Shown here in pieces: positions 60,687 to 64,000 of a stretch of 64,000 nucleotides of DNA; the first letter of the stretch is position 1; every line of letters starts with the position of its first letter. A program made the position numbers and the translations under genes. Origin of the DNA: CTSoil-075 sp042610375 (lineage in GTDB: Bacteria > Bacillota > Negativicutes > DSM-13327). The notes below the pieces were generated by a model. The model was given only the letters and a program-made list of their open reading frames with translations, was not told the DNA's origin and did no database searches. The DNA is taken from the NCBI RefSeq assembly GCF_042610375.1, contig NZ_JBGJZL010000003.1:62001-126000 (forward strand), read 5' to 3'.

Positions 60687-62345
60687 ATGATGAATGCATT
60701 TTCTTCTGGGGTATCGGGGCTTAAATCACAACAGACGAGCCTAGATGTTATTGCCAATAATATTTCTAATGTAAATACTACAGGATACAAATCACAAAGA
60801 GTCAGTTTTAGCGATCTACTTAGCCAGACGATTAGTGCTGGCACTAGCTCGACGACAAATTCAGGTGGTACTAATTCAGTACAGCTTGGATTAGGTGTCA
60901 GTGTGGGCAGTATTGATAATATTATGACCGCAGGAACAGCTGAATCGACGGGCGTCAATACAGATGTATCGATTGGTGGGGAAGGTTTCTTTGTTGTACA
61001 GGGCGGAACAAAAGGTACATATCAGTATACGCGTGCTGGTAATTTAAGTACGGATGACACTGGTAATCTTACTGTAAATGGTTATAAAGTTTGTGGTTGG
61101 GAGCAATATACGATCGATGATGACGGCAATTATGTTTATAATACTAGCTCTGCGGCAGAACCGATCAATATTTATACAGATGCTTATAATGGAAATAAAA
61201 AAGTAATTCCTGCCCAAGCAACCACGACAGCTGATTTTACAGGGACCTTAGATCCAACAAAAACAGTAGCAACAACAGCAACAGCCTTGAATGATATTGG
61301 TACGACACCTACTTCTTTTGATCAAACATCAACAATTACTGCATATGATTCTCAAGGTAACAGTTACGATGTGGATATCGATTGGAAAAAATGTAAAGTT
61401 GATTCTACAAGTAATACGACGAGTTGGTATTGGCAAGCCAGTACTTCTGATGCTGGAATAACTCCTTCAAGTGGTTATGTCTTATTTAATTCCGATGGAA
61501 AAATGGTTGATGTAGCCATTGACTCAACGACTGCAAATACCACTGGTTATAGTGATACTAATGTTAGTGTTGGTAGTGATCTATCGAGTATCATTAGTGG
61601 TACTGGTACTACGAGCAGTCCTGTTACTAGTGGTACTTATACAGTCACATCAGTAGCGAATGCATCTGGTGGCTATGATCTTACATTGACAGGTACAGGG
61701 ATTAGTTCTCCAGGGATTACAGTGAATTCAACGGATGGTTCAGCAACTTTTACAGATACAAATGGAAAATCGCTATTAACTTTATCGGCATTAGCGTCCA
61801 GTAATGCATTGGCAGCAGGATCAATGAGCTTTACTGCTTATACTGATACAACAAGTGTAGCAACTATTAGTGTGAAACCAACCTCTGGTAGTACAGCGGC
61901 ATTTAATGTTGATCTGAATTTTGGCAATGTAAATACGTATACGAGTAGCAGTAGTAGTGTGACTGGCACTGCTGATGGTTATAAGTCAGGAGAACTAGAA
62001 AGTATTTCGATTTCTGATGATGGTACAATTGTGGGAACTTATAGTAATGATCAAACCCAATCATTGGCAAAAATTGCGTTAGCTGTTTTTAATAATCCAG
62101 CAGGACTGGAAAAAATAGGAAGTAATCTCTATGCTACCAGTGCCAATTCTGGTAGTGCGACGATTGTTTCTGCTGGAAGTGGTGGTTCAGGCTCTTTAAG
62201 TTCTGGATCTCTAGAAATGTCAAATGTAGACTTGGCCGAAGCGTTTAGTGATATGATGGTCACACAACGAGCTTATCAAGCCAATAGCAAGGTAATTTCG
62301 ACAGCTGATGAGATGATGCAGTCTTTGATTAGTATGAAAGGGTAA
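60687..62345 (+). CDS. flgE: Flagellar hook protein FlgE
   Basis: A 552-residue hook subunit. The N-terminal rod segment (SSGVSGLKSQQTSLDVIANN, then ISNVNTTGYKSQRVSF) and the C-terminal segment (AYQANSKVISTADEMMQSLI) are the conserved hook D0 helices. The central 300 residues are Ser/Thr/Gly-rich, with Ig-like beta domains that vary among species. Secreted through the flagellar export system, without a signal peptide. About 100 bases follow flgD with no promoter seen. Confidence 0.95.
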   Translation: MMNAFSSGVSGLKSQQTSLDVIANNISNVNTTGYKSQRVSFSDLLSQTISAGTSSTTNSGGTNSVQLGLGVSVGSIDNIMTAGTAESTGVNTDVSIGGEGFFVVQGGTKGTYQYTRAGNLSTDDTGNLTVNGYKVCGWEQYTIDDDGNYVYNTSSAAEPINIYTDAYNGNKKVIPAQATTTADFTGTLDPTKTVATTATALNDIGTTPTSFDQTSTITAYDSQGNSYDVDIDWKKCKVDSTSNTTSWYWQASTSDAGITPSSGYVLFNSDGKMVDVAIDSTTANTTGYSDTNVSVGSDLSSIISGTGTTSSPVTSGTYTVTSVANASGGYDLTLTGTGISSPGITVNSTDGSATFTDTNGKSLLTLSALASSNALAAGSMSFTAYTDTTSVATISVKPTSGSTAAFNVDLNFGNVNTYTSSSSSVTGTADGYKSGELESISISDDGTIVGTYSNDQTQSLAKIALAVFNNPAGLEKIGSNLYATSANSGSATIVSAGSGGSGSLSSGSLEMSNVDLAEAFSDMMVTQRAYQANSKVISTADEMMQSLISMKG

Positions 62346-62437
62346 AATAAGATAGTAACTTAGTGTAGGATTGAATTAAAGAAATTATAGTAGGGTACTC
62401 TTATTATCCGTTGTATTTTTTGAAGGGAGGTAAACAT

Positions 62438-63928
62438 ATGGGGTCAACTTTCGGTGCATATGGTATTGCTTATTCAGGTATGTATGTGAATCAGGTCGCT
62501 CTGGCAACAACAAGTACGAATCTTGCCAATGTAGATACAACTGGAGCTTCAAGGGTTCGAGCGGTTAGCACGGATAAAAATACTGTACTTTCAACTGACA
62601 CGTCTGTGGGAAGCGGCGTGAGTATAGCAAGCATTACACGAGCACGAGATCAATTACTGGACAACACGTATCGTACACAAAATGCTAAAAATAGTTATTT
62701 GTCAGTGAAAAGTGGTAATTTGGAATATAGTGATGAAATATTAAGTGAGTTTACTTCGGCTTCTACTACAGATACAACGACTACAACTTCAGGTGTACAA
62801 CAGGTCATAAATGATTTTTTTAATTCTTGGCAAACATTGTCTACAGATTCAAGTACAGCGACGACGCGTCAATCTGTTATCACGGCTGGCACTACATTGA
62901 TCAGTACGCTAACGGATATTGATGATCAGCTCCAACAACTTCAAGAAGACGCTGTAAATGGAGTCAAGGATGGAGTGGATAGTCTAAATGATTTGGCTAA
63001 GCAAGTTGCAGACTTAAATCAGCAAATTAGCAAAGCTGAAGTTGGTGGTAGTGAGGCGAGTTATCTACGGGATCAGCGTGACACTTTGCTTGACCAAATG
63101 TCTTCTTTAGCAGAGATTAATACTAGTGAATCCAATGGAAGTTTACAAGTCACTCTAGGTGGGGTCACATTAGTAAATGGTACAAAAACTCATGCTCTTA
63201 TTGTTAAAGGAAGTGGGACAAGTATTGATCCGTTAACGGTGGAGTTTGCTGATGGAACTTGTAAAGTCAATATTAGTAGTGGAAGTATAGGTGCTTATCT
63301 AGAGGATGCAGATCAAACTGGTTACGAAACAATTGACTCAAGTAATATTCCTTATAATTTAGTGACTACAGGGACTAGTTCGATTAGCACTATGCGTCAA
63401 TCTTTGAATGATCTGATTACGACTCTTGCGACTGAGCTCAATTCTGTACATAGTTCAGGAGTTGACCTTAATGGCGATTCTGGTCTAGATTTTTTTACTG
63501 TGATCGATTCCAGTCAACCGCTCAGTATTAGCAACATACAGGTTAATCCTCTGATAGTAGCTGATTCAGATAAGATAGTGACAGCATCTAGTAATGCAGA
63601 TGGTGATAATACCATCGCCAATAAAATTTGGAATCTATCTACTGATACTACTTCTTATCAGTGCGATGGCTTATCTCTTGATATTACTGATTTTTACAAG
63701 GCTGTAACTTCTTGGATAGGGACTGCTGGTGACACAACGGCAAGTAGCTATACAAGCCAAACAGCTTTAGTTCAGCAAGTTGACAACCAACGCCAGGCTG
63801 TTTCGAGTATTTCTCTCGATGAGGAAATGTCAAATATGATCAAGTTTCAAAATGCCTATGCTGCCAGTGCGAAAGTGATGAGTACGATTGATAGTCTGCT
63901 TGCAGGCTTGATTGAAGATTTAGGATAA
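62438..63928 (+). CDS. flgK: Flagellar hook-associated protein FlgK
   Basis: A 496-residue hook-filament junction protein. N-terminal GAYGIAYSGMYVNQVALATT and C-terminal NMIKFQNAYAASAKVMSTID are the D0 helices, and a coiled-coil NDLAKQVADLNQQISKAE lies near residue 185. ATG at 62438 follows GGGAGG; a longer reading from 62411 has no signal. FlgK forms the adaptor between hook and filament. The next gene starts with a FlgK-like sequence again. Confidence 0.9.
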   Translation: MGSTFGAYGIAYSGMYVNQVALATTSTNLANVDTTGASRVRAVSTDKNTVLSTDTSVGSGVSIASITRARDQLLDNTYRTQNAKNSYLSVKSGNLEYSDEILSEFTSASTTDTTTTTSGVQQVINDFFNSWQTLSTDSSTATTRQSVITAGTTLISTLTDIDDQLQQLQEDAVNGVKDGVDSLNDLAKQVADLNQQISKAEVGGSEASYLRDQRDTLLDQMSSLAEINTSESNGSLQVTLGGVTLVNGTKTHALIVKGSGTSIDPLTVEFADGTCKVNISSGSIGAYLEDADQTGYETIDSSNIPYNLVTTGTSSISTMRQSLNDLITTLATELNSVHSSGVDLNGDSGLDFFTVIDSSQPLSISNIQVNPLIVADSDKIVTASSNADGDNTIANKIWNLSTDTTSYQCDGLSLDITDFYKAVTSWIGTAGDTTASSYTSQTALVQQVDNQRQAVSSISLDEEMSNMIKFQNAYAASAKVMSTIDSLLAGLIEDLG

Positions 63929-63951
63929 AATTTAAACAGGAGGAGAATCAT

Positions 63952-64000
63952 ATGGCTTCAACTTTTATGGGGCTTAGTATTGCCAGTCGTGGTTTATCTG
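63952..64000 (+). CDS. Second FlgK-like protein, 3' end cut by window
   Basis: ATG at 63952 with AGGAGGAG upstream; sixteen codons are visible, reading ASTFMGLSIASRGLS. This is the usual start of FlgK or related hook-associated proteins in Negativicutes. The rest lies outside the window, so the identification is tentative. Confidence 0.55.
   Translation, partial: MASTFMGLSIASRGLS

Noticed and set aside
60845..62200. Possible recombination repeats within flgE
   Set aside because: Repeated Ser/Thr/Gly codons (ACT, AGT, GGT) give local similarity but no exact direct repeats of useful length.

Overview
The window looks like a chromosome segment of a motile, anaerobic, low-GC Firmicute of the Negativicutes (Sporomusaceae; Pelosinus-like). 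This rests on gene content: a Ni-CO dehydrogenase with CooA- and CooC-type partners, a sigma-54-controlled beta-keto acid/butyrate-type operon with a ferredoxin-fused EtfA, CheV chemotaxis, flgD-flgE-flgK, LytR-CpsA-Psr proteins and AGGAGG ribosome binding sites. The genus is an inference; no rRNA gene is present.

Region 1 (1-15 kb) starts with a surface-glycosylation block: a UDP-glucuronate decarboxylase cut by the window edge, a GT2-like transferase and a large GT4-GT41 fusion. Next come a repeat protein, a Cys-rich minus-strand protein, a secreted CAP-domain protein that seems to start at ATT, and a MacA/MacB-like exporter pair with no ATPase gene. A housekeeping run follows: RRM protein, YqeK, LCP protein, RsfS, CvfB-like S1 protein, CheV and tRNA-Ala(GGC).

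Region 2 (about 14.9-25.5 kb) is an accessory island. It runs from the tRNA-Ala gene to an imperfect 43-nt copy of that tRNA's 3' part at 24.42 kb. It holds an IS110-family element between 36-bp inverted repeats, three copies of a palindromic repeat, a broken secreted-protein gene, several unrecognised small genes, and a compact XRE-ImmA/IrrE-PIN operon. A decayed second copy of the ImmA 3' end lies just outside the repeat, beside an MGMT-family gene.

Region 3 (25.7-38.8 kb) is a catabolic unit. A PAS-type sigma-54 activator is followed by a -24/-12 promoter and genes for a BKACE enzyme, a PanE-like dehydrogenase, a GntP-type permease, CoA-transferase A/B, a soluble MCP-like sensor, thiolase, acyl-CoA dehydrogenase, EtfB, ferredoxin-EtfA and a MaoC hydratase. 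Together they could import a hydroxy or keto acid, cleave it to acetoacetate, activate that, and make acetyl-CoA or reduce crotonyl-CoA.

Region 4 (39-51.6 kb) is mixed: secreted proteins, a TPR protein, DUF523 and HAD proteins, PadR-HlyD-MFS efflux, a HIT protein, a PAS-GGDEF-EAL protein and a LysR remnant. Region 5 (51.8-55.4 kb) is the CO module cooA-cooS-cooC with a candidate CooA site before cooS. Region 6 (55.6-64 kb) holds a two-component system, a second LCP protein, UppP, and the start of a flagellar hook operon that runs off the window.
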